Part shown: positions 1 through 7,139 of the stretch, one piece after another
Layout of the letters: every line of letters begins with the position of its first letter
Numbering within the stretch: the first letter of the stretch is position 1
Origin: Opitutia bacterium
GTDB taxonomy: Bacteria; Verrucomicrobiota; Verrucomicrobiia; Opitutales; UBA953
NCBI GenBank assembly: GCA_021204635.1
Contig: JAJPZB010000005.1
Location: 1 to 8,514, forward strand
Direction of reading: 5' to 3'
DNA: 8,514 nt
Position numbers and translations under genes: made by a program
Notes under the pieces: generated by a model
What the model was told of the DNA's origin: nothing
Database searches by the model: none
Seen by the model: the letters and a program-made list of their open reading frames with translations, nothing else

Positions 1-137
1 ATTCTCACCACAGACCCAAGTCCCACCACCAATCCAAGGTCTCGCCACCAACCCAAACTTTCACCACCAACCCAAAATTCCACCACCAACCCAAGTCTCA
101 CCACCAACCCCTTTACCACCAACCCGGTTGGTGGTGG
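1..137 (-). repeat. Tandem G-rich repeat array, 18-19 bp period
   Basis: No gene is seen here. The plus strand carries CACCACCAACCCAA cores, or close variants, starting at 6, 24, 43, 62, 81 and 99, with a last shortened copy near 115. Each 14-nt core is followed by a variable 4-5-nt spacer. The minus strand therefore reads TTGGGTTGGTGGTG repeatedly, and this is the sense strand just downstream of the gspF-like gene. The first copies are the most diverged. Similar cores lie at the right end of the window in the opposite orientation. Open frames through the array would encode only Trp/Val/Gly-rich repeats, so I do not call it coding. Function is unknown; an interspersed intergenic repeat family is the simplest reading. 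Confidence 0.9.
115..135. repeat. Perfect 10+1+10 inverted repeat at the gspF 3' end
   Basis: ACCACCAACC (115-124) and GGTTGGTGGT (126-135) are exact reverse complements around one central base. As RNA this would fold as an 8-bp stem with a 5-nt loop. It begins 3 nt beyond the gspF stop codon, so it could be a 3' stabilising hairpin or an intrinsic-terminator-like structure. No T-run follows on the minus strand, so I do not call it a terminator. It arises where one repeat core in plus orientation abuts the minus-oriented array. Confidence 0.75.
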
Positions 138-1406
138 CTACTGGCCTGCGGATTGCGAGACGGAGAGTATTGTCATGACGATGCTGAGCAGGCAGAGGAA
201 CACGATTGTCACTGCGGAGCCGAGCACGACTGACGAGAGCACGACGATGAAGCGGTTCAGCGCGGAATCGAGATCCTTCTCGTGCGAGCGCGCGAGTTGC
301 GCGAATGCTGCGGGGAGCGTGCCCGTGGATTCGCCGACGGTCACGATGTCGAGGTCGATTATCGGCAAGACGTCGTGGCGGCGAAACGCGTTTGTGAACG
401 ATGCCCCGTCGCTTATCAGCCTCCGCGCCTCGGAAATCCTGTGTTGCTGCACGACATTGCCGCTCGCGCGCTCGGCGAGGCGCATGGCGTCGGGCGTGTT
501 CAGCCCGTTTTCCATCAGCGTTGCGAGCAGGGAGCAGAGCCTCGACGCCTCGACGTTTACGAGAATTTTCCCGATGAGCGGAATTTGTAGCGCCCAGCCG
601 TCTGTTTTCGTCCGCCCCTCTTCGCTTTCTCGCCAGTTCTTTGTTGCGAAAAATCCCACGATTGCGGCGACGACGGCGATTGGCACCCCGTAAATTATCA
701 CCTGCGACAGCGCGATGAGTATTTTGTTGAAAACGTTCATTTCGCCACCGAGTTTTTCCATCATTTCCTGCAACATCGGCATGAGGAAAAAGATGAAAAG
801 CGCAATGACGCCGCACGCGAGCGCGATGATGCAAATCGGGTAGAGCAGACTCGCGATGATTTTCGAGCGCAGGGTTTCGCGCGATTCGATGTGTTCCAAA
901 AGGCGTTTTATCACGGGGGCGAGGGTGCCCGTCGCCTCGCCGGCTTCGATGAGCCGCACGTCTGCCGTCGCGAAAACTTCGGGGAACCTGCTCAGCGCGC
1001 CCGCGAGCGGAACGCCTTCGGAGAGGTCGTGCCACACGCGCAGGCAGAGCGCGCGCAGTGCGGGGTCGTTGACGCGCTGGCCGAGGAGCTTTATCGCGTC
1101 GCCGGCGGGGAGTCCGCTCGTCATGAGCGAGTAAATTTTTTCCAAGAAGCTGCGGCCGGTTTTGTGCGGCCCGAAGGCGCGTTTTTTGTGGAGCGCGGGG
1201 TGGTCTTCCACGGCGGGGGCAGAGCTTTGTTGCGGGATGCCGGCCTTTTTGAGCGCGTTTTCGCCGGCGGCTTCGTTTGCGAGCGCAGTCGGGGTCAGCC
1301 CGCGTCGCGCGAGCCTTTGCGCGGCAGTGCGGCGGTCGGGGGCGTCGATTGTTCCCGAGAAAATTTTTCCGGCGGGGTTGCGGGCGATGTAATTAAAAGT
1401 GGACAC
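138..1406 (-). CDS. gspF: GspF/PilC-family type II secretion or type IV pilus inner-membrane protein
   Basis: This is a polytopic inner-membrane platform protein of a type II secretion or type IV pilus machine. In known systems the family links the cytoplasmic ATPase to pseudopilin assembly. The 422-residue product has the family layout. It starts with an N-terminal MSTFNYIARNPAGK-like stretch. Two T2SSF repeats follow: about residues 85-210, with IEAGEATGTL near 153-162, and about 287-412, with TVGESTGTL near 356-363. Hydrophobic segments lie near 188-211, 232-256 and 385-415. I chose the GTG at 1406 because translation from it matches the family N terminus; an in-frame TTG at 1436 would add 10 residues. 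Neither start has a clear Shine-Dalgarno. The gene is divergent from murA, and no other secretion gene is present. Its TAG stop (138-140) lies inside an extended copy of the flanking repeat. Whether it serves secretion or pili cannot be decided here. Confidence 0.9.
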   Translation of the reverse strand: MSTFNYIARNPAGKIFSGTIDAPDRRTAAQRLARRGLTPTALANEAAGENALKKAGIPQQSSAPAVEDHPALHKKRAFGPHKTGRSFLEKIYSLMTSGLPAGDAIKLLGQRVNDPALRALCLRVWHDLSEGVPLAGALSRFPEVFATADVRLIEAGEATGTLAPVIKRLLEHIESRETLRSKIIASLLYPICIIALACGVIALFIFFLMPMLQEMMEKLGGEMNVFNKILIALSQVIIYGVPIAVVAAIVGFFATKNWRESEEGRTKTDGWALQIPLIGKILVNVEASRLCSLLATLMENGLNTPDAMRLAERASGNVVQQHRISEARRLISDGASFTNAFRRHDVLPIIDLDIVTVGESTGTLPAAFAQLARSHEKDLDSALNRFIVVLSSVVLGSAVTIVFLCLLSIVMTILSVSQSAGQ

Positions 1407-1437
1407 GTTTGTGGCGATTTGCGCGAGCGTGCGCAAT

Positions 1438-1497
1438 CGATAACGCAGTGCAACGCAAAAAGCGGCTTCGTGTTTCGGCCTTTTGTCGGCGTTATCG
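1438..1497. promoter_or_regulatory. 9-bp inverted repeat between divergent gspF and murA
   Basis: CGATAACGC (1438-1446) and GCGTTATCG (1489-1497) are perfect reverse complements, 42 nt apart, in the 168-nt region separating the two divergent genes. The left arm lies just upstream of the gspF start. The right arm lies about 80 nt upstream of the murA ATG. Spaced arms like this can be paired operator half-sites, but no binding protein is identifiable and a chance match is possible. I see no convincing -35/-10 pair for either gene. The only AT-rich patch is TATTGAACAAATATTG (1516-1531), before murA. Confidence 0.35.
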
Positions 1498-1574
1498 CGA
1501 CGCGGGCGCGGAGTCTATTGAACAAATATTGTTTCCAAAAAATGCGGGCGTATGCAAAACTCGCGCGAAGATTT

Positions 1575-2879
1575 ATGGACGTTTTACGAATCAGGGGCGG
1601 GAACGCGCTACGCGGCGAAGTTGCCGTGGGCGGAGCAAAAAACGCGTGCCTGCCGTTGTTGGCGGCGACGCTTTTGACGGACGAGCCGTGCGTTTTGCGG
1701 AATGTTCCCGAGCTCAGCGATTCGCGGTTCATGCGCGAAATTTTGTCGCACCTCGGCGCGGAAATTGTTTCGGCGGGGAAAAATTCGTGGCGCGTCGAAG
1801 CCCGCGAAATCCAGCCCAAGACGCCATACGAGCTCGTCCGCAAAATGCGCGCGTCGATTTGCGTGATGGGCGCGCTCGTGGGGCGGCTGAAGCGCGCGGA
1901 GATTCCGCTCCCGGGCGGCTGCGTCATCGGCCCGCGGCCAATTGACCTGCATATAAAGGGGCTGAAAAAATTGGGCTGCGAGATCGAGAACTTGGAGGGC
2001 TCGATGCACATCGACGCGTCGAAGGCGCGGGGCGCGTATATCTTTCTCGGCGGCCGCTACGGCTCGACGGTCACGGGGACGTCGAACATCCTGATGGCGT
2101 CGGTTTTGACGCCCGGGACGACGCAGATCGATTCCGCTGCGTGTGAGCCCGAGATCGTGGATTTGTGCAACATGCTCGTGAAAATGGGCGCGCGCATTTC
2201 CGGGATCGGGTCGCCGACGCTGAAAATTCAGGGCGTGGAAAGGCTGCACGGCTGCGAGCACAGCGTCATTCCCGACAGAATCGAGGCGGGGACGCTGCTG
2301 CTCTGCGGCGCGATTACGCGCGGCGACGTTGCGGTGCGCGGCGCGAGGTCGGAGCATCTCGGCGCGTTTTTGGACAAGATGCACGAGGCGGCGATTCCGC
2401 TCGAAGTGCTCGGCGACGACTGCATTCGCGTGCGCGGCGATCTCGCGGGCGCGTTCAAGCCGATCGACATCGTCACGATGCCGCACCCGGGCTTCCCGAC
2501 GGATTTGCAGGCGCAGTTCACCGCGCTTCTCGCGATGACGCAGGGAATCAGCATCGTCACGGAGCGCATTTACCCGAGCCGCTTCATGCACGTGCCGGAG
2601 TTGCAGCGCATGGGCGCGGAAATCGCCATCGAAGGCCCGTCGGCGATAATCAAGGGCGTGGCGTCGCTTTCGGGCGCGCCGGTGATGGCGTCGGATTTGC
2701 GCGCGTCGGCGGCGCTCGTCCTCGCGGGGCTTGCGGCGCGGGGCGAGACCTGGGTGCAGCGGATTTACCACTTGGATCGCGGCTACGAAAAGTTTGAGGT
2801 GCAATTGTCGAAGCTCGGCGCCGACATTTGCCGGCTCAAAGACACCGACATGCCGAGCGAGTTCATGGAAAACGGCTGA
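1575..2879 (+). CDS. murA: UDP-N-acetylglucosamine 1-carboxyvinyltransferase (MurA)
   Basis: MurA transfers enolpyruvate from phosphoenolpyruvate to UDP-N-acetylglucosamine in the cytoplasm, the first committed step of peptidoglycan precursor synthesis. The 434-residue length is normal. The family's key residues are visible: Lys22 in GGAKNACLPLL, the MRAS motif at 91-94, and the catalytic, fosfomycin-target Cys116 in PGGCVIGPRPIDLH. Further on are the aspartate in GFPTDLQAQFT and the arginine in SDLRASAALVLAG. The cysteine is not replaced by aspartate, so a fosfomycin-sensitive active site is expected from family knowledge. I chose the ATG at 1575 because MDVLRIRGG matches the family N terminus. 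An in-frame ATG at 1542 would add 11 residues. GAAG at 1567-1570 is only a weak ribosome-binding site. The gene is divergent from gspF and lies 102 nt before the next gene. The frame is open upstream to 891, but that stretch is antisense to gspF. Confidence 0.97.
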   Translation: MDVLRIRGGNALRGEVAVGGAKNACLPLLAATLLTDEPCVLRNVPELSDSRFMREILSHLGAEIVSAGKNSWRVEAREIQPKTPYELVRKMRASICVMGALVGRLKRAEIPLPGGCVIGPRPIDLHIKGLKKLGCEIENLEGSMHIDASKARGAYIFLGGRYGSTVTGTSNILMASVLTPGTTQIDSAACEPEIVDLCNMLVKMGARISGIGSPTLKIQGVERLHGCEHSVIPDRIEAGTLLLCGAITRGDVAVRGARSEHLGAFLDKMHEAAIPLEVLGDDCIRVRGDLAGAFKPIDIVTMPHPGFPTDLQAQFTALLAMTQGISIVTERIYPSRFMHVPELQRMGAEIAIEGPSAIIKGVASLSGAPVMASDLRASAALVLAGLAARGETWVQRIYHLDRGYEKFEVQLSKLGADICRLKDTDMPSEFMENG

Positions 2880-2911
2880 CGCGGGCGCTTTCTCGCGGCG
2901 GGTTTTCGGGG

Positions 2912-2940
2912 TTGCGTTTGCAGATTTGCGGCGGCAAAAT
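2912..2940 (+). promoter_or_regulatory. Weak candidate promoter before the 2982 gene
   Basis: The 102-nt gap after murA (2880-2981) contains TTGCGT (2912-2917) and CAAAAT (2935-2940), 17 nt apart. They match the sigma-70 consensus at 3 of 6 and 4 of 6 positions. An AT-rich perfect palindrome, ATTTTT-CC-AAAAAT, sits at 2951-2964. No terminator with a T-run is visible after murA, so read-through into the next genes is equally possible. This is a low-confidence call. Confidence 0.15.
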
Positions 2941-2981
2941 TTCCTCCCGAATTTTTCCAAAAATCCCACTCTGTTCCCCCT

Positions 2982-3713
2982 ATGAAAAAGCTGTTTCTCG
3001 CGTTTATTTGTTTTGTCTGCGCGGCGATTCCCGCATTTTCTTCCGACAAAGCCAAAGCCGGCGCCGGCGTGGAATCCGCAAAAATGTGGATCGCCAAGAC
3101 GAAAAATTTTGAGGGAAAGGAGGTCTCAACGTATGTCGCAAATGTGCAAGATTTCGGCTACGCGAAAGAGGATGCTCCTTTTGCCGTCGTCATAATTGAA
3201 ACTGCCAACGCAAAGAAGCAGGACGGCGGGGAAATTCACGTCATAATGCCTTATGAAAAATTGAAAACTTTCGGCAACGAATACATGCCAAAAATTGAAA
3301 AGGGGCAGAGCCCGTTTGGTGGCAAGGCGGATTTGAAAACAATACACGGCGTGTTCACCGTGCACGCGGGGGAGCCGGCGCTGCTTTATGGCATTTCTCC
3401 CGACAAAATTAAAACGGCGCCAAAGGCGTCTGTCGTGCTCGCAGAGCAAATTGCGAACGATCCCTCGAAAGCCGGCGCGTCGGAATCCTCCAAGCCCGGA
3501 TACACGAAAAAAATCTTTAACGTTTCAAAAATTGGCAAAGACAAAACAATGACAAAATCCGAGTTCTCGCGCCTCGTCGGGCTCTATAACAAAGGGAAAA
3601 AGAAACCCGACCAGATGAAGGCGGAGGCGATGAAGGATTTGTTGGAAGAGGGATCCGACCCGTTCACTGCGTTTGACGACGCGAAAAAAATCGAGTGGGA
3701 AATTCGCAAATAA
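2982..3713 (+). CDS. Predicted exported protein of unknown function
   Basis: I do not recognise this 243-residue protein. Residues 1-20 form a classic signal peptide: MKK, a hydrophobic core, then AIPAFS before SDK, with likely cleavage near residue 18-20. No lipobox cysteine sits at the cleavage site, so the product is probably periplasmic or secreted. The mature part is lysine-rich. It contains a beta-like stretch with FEGKEVSTYVANVQDFGY, APFAVVIIE and a GVFTVHAGEPALLYG segment, and then a helical, charged C-terminal third. GKDKTMTKSEF (about 186-196) faintly resembles an EF-hand but lacks most calcium ligands. GC content is visibly lower than in the neighbours; one 60-nt line (3241-3300) is only 30 % GC. 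There is no Shine-Dalgarno before the ATG. Its TAA is 4 nt before the thyA start, so the two genes are probably co-transcribed. Confidence 0.8.
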   Translation: MKKLFLAFICFVCAAIPAFSSDKAKAGAGVESAKMWIAKTKNFEGKEVSTYVANVQDFGYAKEDAPFAVVIIETANAKKQDGGEIHVIMPYEKLKTFGNEYMPKIEKGQSPFGGKADLKTIHGVFTVHAGEPALLYGISPDKIKTAPKASVVLAEQIANDPSKAGASESSKPGYTKKIFNVSKIGKDKTMTKSEFSRLVGLYNKGKKKPDQMKAEAMKDLLEEGSDPFTAFDDAKKIEWEIRK

Positions 3714-3717
3714 CGCG

Positions 3718-4563
3718 GTGAAGCAATACTTGGAATTATTGAAAACCGTTGCAGAGACCGGCGAAAAACGCCGCGATCGCACGGGGGTGGGCACTGTCGG
3801 AATTTTCGGGGCACAGTTGCGCTTTGACCTCTCGGCGGGGTTTCCGCTTTTGACGACGAAAAAAGTCCACACGCGCTCGATAATAAACGAGCTGCTCTGG
3901 TTTTTGTCGGGGCGCACGGACAACGCATGGTTGCGCGAGCGCGGAGTGACGATTTGGGACGAGTGGAGCACCGCAGAGCAGTGCGCGCGCTTCGGGCGTA
4001 GCGCCGGCGACCTCGGCCCGATTTACGGCCACCAGTGGCGCAATTTTGGCGCGACGCAAAAGCCCGACGGCACGTTCGCGAGCGACGGCGTTGACCAAAT
4101 TTCGCGCGTTGTCGCTGAAATAAAGCGCAACCCGTATTCGCGCCGGCTCATCGTCACTGGATGGAATCCCGCCGAGGCGGACAAGGTTGCGCTGCCACCG
4201 TGCCACACGCTTTTCCAGTTTTACGTTGGTGGCGACGGCAGGCTCAGTTGCCAGCTCTACCAGCGCAGCGCGGATCTGTTTCTCGGCGTGCCGTTCAACA
4301 TCGCGAGCTACGCGCTGCTGACGCATATGATCGCGCAAGTTTGCGGCTTGCGGGTCGGCGACTTCGTCCACACCTTCGGCGACGTGCATATTTATTCAAA
4401 CCACTTCGAGCAGGTGAAAACGCAACTCGCGCGCGAGCCGCGTGCGTTGCCGGAACTTCGCCTCAATCCCGCCGTGAAAAGCGTTTTCGACTTCAAATAC
4501 GAGGACATCGAGATCGCCAACTACAACCCGCATCCCGCGATAAAGGCGCCTGTCGCCGTGTAA
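3718..4563 (+). CDS. thyA: Thymidylate synthase (ThyA)
   Basis: ThyA methylates dUMP to dTMP using 5,10-methylene-tetrahydrofolate and releases dihydrofolate; it acts in the cytoplasm. The 281-residue product aligns along its whole length with the classical family. Visible motifs are KRRDRTGVGT near the N terminus, HTRSIINELLWFL, SRRLIVTGWN with the phosphate-binding Arg pair, and the catalytic Cys162 in LPPCHTLFQF. CQLYQRSADLFLGVPFNI, HIYSNH and the C-terminal IKAPVAV follow. Compared with the 264-residue E. coli enzyme it carries two short insertions, after IWDEW and before VDQI. I chose the GTG at 3718 because it gives the family start (M)KQYLELL. An in-frame ATG at 3673 would overlap the upstream gene by 41 nt and add 15 unrelated residues. 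No clear ribosome-binding site is seen, so translational coupling to the upstream gene is plausible. folA follows after 2 nt. Confidence 0.97.
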   Translation: MKQYLELLKTVAETGEKRRDRTGVGTVGIFGAQLRFDLSAGFPLLTTKKVHTRSIINELLWFLSGRTDNAWLRERGVTIWDEWSTAEQCARFGRSAGDLGPIYGHQWRNFGATQKPDGTFASDGVDQISRVVAEIKRNPYSRRLIVTGWNPAEADKVALPPCHTLFQFYVGGDGRLSCQLYQRSADLFLGVPFNIASYALLTHMIAQVCGLRVGDFVHTFGDVHIYSNHFEQVKTQLAREPRALPELRLNPAVKSVFDFKYEDIEIANYNPHPAIKAPVAV

Positions 4564-4565
4564 AA

Positions 4566-5075
4566 ATGAGCGAGTTCGACCAACACAAACCCGATATTTG
4601 CGCGATTGCGGCGATGGCGAAAAACCGCGTCATAGGCAACGGCAACGCGCTTCCGTGGCGCATTCCCGAAGACTTCAAGTTTTTCAAGGCGACGACAATG
4701 GGCGGCATCTTGCTCATGGGTCGCAAGACCTACGAATCGATCGGGAAGCCGCTCGCGGGCAGGATTACGGCTGTGTTGTCGCGGACGCTCTCGCAACAAT
4801 CTCTGCCGGAAAACGTCTTCGTGCTCAGGGATTTTTCCGAGTTGCCGCAACTGTGCGCGCAGTTCCCGGGCAGGCAGGTTTTTCTCTGTGGTGGTGCGGA
4901 AATTTATCGGCAATTCCTGCCGAGTTGCTCGCAGCTTTTTCTCACGCACGTCGATGCCGAGCCGAGCGGCGACGCGGAGTTCCTGCCGTTTGAAAATATG
5001 TTTGACAGCGGCGAAGTCGTGAAATCCGGCGACGGATTTTGCATAAAAAAATACACGCGCAATGGCGGAGCTTGA
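4566..5075 (+). CDS. folA: Dihydrofolate reductase (FolA)
   Basis: FolA reduces dihydrofolate to tetrahydrofolate with NADPH, regenerating the cofactor oxidised by ThyA. The 169-residue product is full length. Visible motifs are AIAAMAKNRVIGNGNALPW, IPEDFKFFK with the catalytic acid Asp36 (equivalent to Asp27 in E. coli) and MGRKTYESIGKPLAGR for NADPH binding. VFLCGGAEIYRQFLP carries the Gly-Gly pair, and LTHVDAEPSGDAEF lies near the C terminus. It starts 2 nt after the thyA stop with no Shine-Dalgarno, which suggests coupled translation. The family is the trimethoprim target; I see no obvious resistance-type rearrangement, though single changes cannot be judged. The N terminus has an extra MSEFDQHKPD of about 10 residues before the first beta strand. 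Confidence 0.96.
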   Translation: MSEFDQHKPDICAIAAMAKNRVIGNGNALPWRIPEDFKFFKATTMGGILLMGRKTYESIGKPLAGRITAVLSRTLSQQSLPENVFVLRDFSELPQLCAQFPGRQVFLCGGAEIYRQFLPSCSQLFLTHVDAEPSGDAEFLPFENMFDSGEVVKSGDGFCIKKYTRNGGA

Positions 5076-5088
5076 GCGCGCGACCAAC

Positions 5089-5092
5089 GAGG
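5089..5092 (+). promoter_or_regulatory. Ribosome-binding site of the ligase-like gene
   Basis: GAGG ends 7 nt before the ATG at 5100 and supports that start. It is one of only two clear Shine-Dalgarno-like sites at gene starts in this window, the other being before hemD. Confidence 0.6.
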
Positions 5093-5099
5093 ATTTTTC

Positions 5100-7139
5100 A
5101 TGAAGGCACAGGAAGAATTTCCGCCGGAACTTGAACGGCAAATCGTGGGCGAGAGGCTTACTTTTGCCTACGAGAATTTGTCGTTTGCGTTTGTTGCCGC
5201 AACGGCGGCGCTGTCGCTCTTTGCCGCAGTTGGCGACAATGCCGATTTGCTCGGGCTCGCGACCCCGCTCGCGTTTTTGTCCGTCGCGTTTTTCTGGGTC
5301 AAAAATGTCAAAGTTTCTGCCGCGGCGGGCAATGTTCCCGTGCGGATTTCGGCGCTGATTTTCCTGCCGTGGCTCGTGTTTCTCGCCGCGACCTCGGTGT
5401 TTTCTGCGGCGTTTCCGCAGCGCGCGGAGTTTGCGTTCGCGATGAATGTCGTGCCGCTTCTCGCGCTGTTTGTCACCGAGCAGCAAAGCCGCTCGGACGG
5501 TAAGCAGGTTGCGCTTCTCGCGTTCCTGCTCGTGGGCTCTGGCATAGAATTTTGCGCGGAGCTTTTTGCAAAATATTTTGGCGCGGACAGCGATTCCGCC
5601 GGAACCGACGCGCTCGCGACAATCGGCGTTGGTGCGAACGTCACCGCCGGCATCAGCGTGCTCTTTGTCGCGCTCGCGCTATTGTTGCGGCGCGGGATTC
5701 CCGGCTGGGCGCGCGCGATTTGCTTTTACTGCGTGTTCGTCGCGATTGCGGCGATTCTCGCGATCGGGGATTTTGCCTCGTGGATTGCGGTTTGTGTGGG
5801 CGCGATCGCGCTGTCGTTCTTCGCGGTGAAAAACCTCACGCGCCGCGTCGCCGGCATTGTGGTGGCGGTTTGCGCGATGGTGATTTATCCGCTCGTCTGC
5901 GACAACGAGTTGCCCGTTTTGTTGAAAATCGATCCGCCCGCAAACGCGAATTTCGCCGGCGAAAATATCTCCGGATTCGGCGAATACGAAATTCCCAAGG
6001 CGGCGTTGGAAATTTTCGCGGAATCGCCGGTCCTCGGCGCGGGTTCGGGGGCATTTCCCGAAGAATTTCAGCGACATGTCGCGGCGTCGCAGTGGCAGAT
6101 TCGCCCCGAGAATGCCGCAAACCTCTATCTCAACATTCTCGCGGAAAATGGCGCGCTCGGCTTTGTCTTGCTCTTCGCGCCGCTCGCGTGGCTGTTTTGG
6201 CGCGGCGCCCGCATGTGCGCGAAGGCTCCGTGGCGCGAGAAAGACGAATCGCGGCGCTCCCGCCTCACGGGCACCCGCGCGGCATTGTCGCCGGCGTTGG
6301 CTTGCGGCAGCGCCTTTGTGGCGTATTTCCTGCTGGCGTTTCCGCCGGTGAGCGTCGGCACCTTTGTCGTGCTCGGGGTTTTTGGCGGAGTTGTGTTGCG
6401 TGAACTTCACATCGGCAAATTTGCGCGGACGCCGGCTCTGTTGCGGTCGCGATTCGCGATTGTTGCCGGCGTCATCGTGGTGGCGGCAATGATGTCGTTG
6501 GTGTTGCCGAGCGTTATCGCGCGCATGGAATTTTGCAAGGGCGAGCGGGAACTCGCGGCGTTCATGGAGCACGCTTTTTCAAAGGAGCAGGTGAGCGAGT
6601 TTGTCGCTGCCCCCGGCGAGACTGATCCCGCGAAGGAACACTTTTTGAAAGCGGTTTCCCTCCGCAACAATGACGCCGATTCCTGGGTGGCGCTGGCGCA
6701 GGTTTACGCGCTGTCGGCAAACCTGATTCCGAGCGAGGCTGTGAAATTTTCCAAGCTCATCGGGATTGCCGCCGACAACGCCCTCGCCGCTGCGCCAAAT
6801 TTCCCCAACGCGCTTTTCTGGAAAGCCGCTTCGCAGGCGCTCGCGGGCGACAACAATGCCGCGCTCGAGACCCTGAAAAGGGTCGAGGCGCTCGCCGCGA
6901 AAAATGCGCCGCTCATGCTCCAAGTTGCGGAACTTCACCGGCTGATTTCACCGGTCGGTGGCGACGCGCTGCGAATCTACGAGTGGCTCAACGCGGTCTT
7001 CCCCGAATCGCCATACATCGAGCAAGAGCGCGCGCTCATGGAACTCTTTCGCGAGAAATCAAACTCCGACGCCGGCGACAACAATCCCGACGACAACAGT
7101 GGCGGCAACAATGCCCCGAGCGGAATGTTTGAAATCTGA
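5100..7139 (+). CDS. Wzy/O-antigen-ligase-like membrane protein with TPR-like C-terminal domain
   Basis: This is probably an inner-membrane polymerase or ligase acting on lipid-linked glycans, such as O-antigen or exopolysaccharide, or a glycosylating relative. The 679-residue protein has about 12 hydrophobic segments between residues 27 and 472. The family hallmark lies in the large loop at about 296-355: EIPKAALEIFAESPVLGAGSG, then ENAANLYLNILAENGALGF. In classical WaaL/Wzy_C proteins the second element contains a conserved His-Asn; here the His position is Ala340. Residues about 508-635 form TPR-like helical repeats (DSWVALAQVYA; NALFWKAASQALAGDNNAALETLKRV). The last 26 residues are Asn/Asp/Gly-rich and probably disordered. 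The start has a good ribosome-binding site. It sits 24 nt after folA in the same apparent operon, an unusual partner for folate genes. No glycosyltransferase or flippase is nearby, so the substrate cannot be inferred. Confidence 0.8.
   Translation: MKAQEEFPPELERQIVGERLTFAYENLSFAFVAATAALSLFAAVGDNADLLGLATPLAFLSVAFFWVKNVKVSAAAGNVPVRISALIFLPWLVFLAATSVFSAAFPQRAEFAFAMNVVPLLALFVTEQQSRSDGKQVALLAFLLVGSGIEFCAELFAKYFGADSDSAGTDALATIGVGANVTAGISVLFVALALLLRRGIPGWARAICFYCVFVAIAAILAIGDFASWIAVCVGAIALSFFAVKNLTRRVAGIVVAVCAMVIYPLVCDNELPVLLKIDPPANANFAGENISGFGEYEIPKAALEIFAESPVLGAGSGAFPEEFQRHVAASQWQIRPENAANLYLNILAENGALGFVLLFAPLAWLFWRGARMCAKAPWREKDESRRSRLTGTRAALSPALACGSAFVAYFLLAFPPVSVGTFVVLGVFGGVVLRELHIGKFARTPALLRSRFAIVAGVIVVAAMMSLVLPSVIARMEFCKGERELAAFMEHAFSKEQVSEFVAAPGETDPAKEHFLKAVSLRNNDADSWVALAQVYALSANLIPSEAVKFSKLIGIAADNALAAAPNFPNALFWKAASQALAGDNNAALETLKRVEALAAKNAPLMLQVAELHRLISPVGGDALRIYEWLNAVFPESPYIEQERALMELFREKSNSDAGDNNPDDNSGGNNAPSGMFEI

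Noticed and set aside
1..110. CRISPR-like reading of the left array
   Set aside because: Spacers are only 4-5 nt and cores 14 nt, far too short, and no cas genes are present.
61..1035. Minus-strand open frame running through gspF into the left array
   Set aside because: It overlaps the recognised GspF frame, is extremely Arg-rich, and ends in Trp/Val/Gly repeats translated from the array.
891..1574. Upstream extension of the murA frame
   Set aside because: The stretch is antisense to gspF and unrelated to MurA; family length and N-terminal motif fit the ATG at 1575.
1608..2969. Long minus-strand open frame (453 codons) across murA
   Set aside because: It is antisense to a full-length MurA with intact active-site residues, and its product is an Arg/Ala-rich composition shadow typical of GC-rich DNA.
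4225..4237. GTTGGTGGCGA in thyA as an internal repeat copy
   Set aside because: It encodes the conserved FYVGGDG region of the enzyme, so the resemblance to the terminal repeats is explained by coding.
4161..4565. Longer folA frame starting inside thyA
   Set aside because: The added residues are a frame-shadow of ThyA; the ATG at 4566 gives the normal reductase N terminus.
5552..6572. Arg-rich open frames on both strands inside the ligase-like gene
   Set aside because: They are out-of-frame shadows with no recognisable motif or ribosome-binding site, while the 5100-7139 frame shows clear membrane and family patterns.
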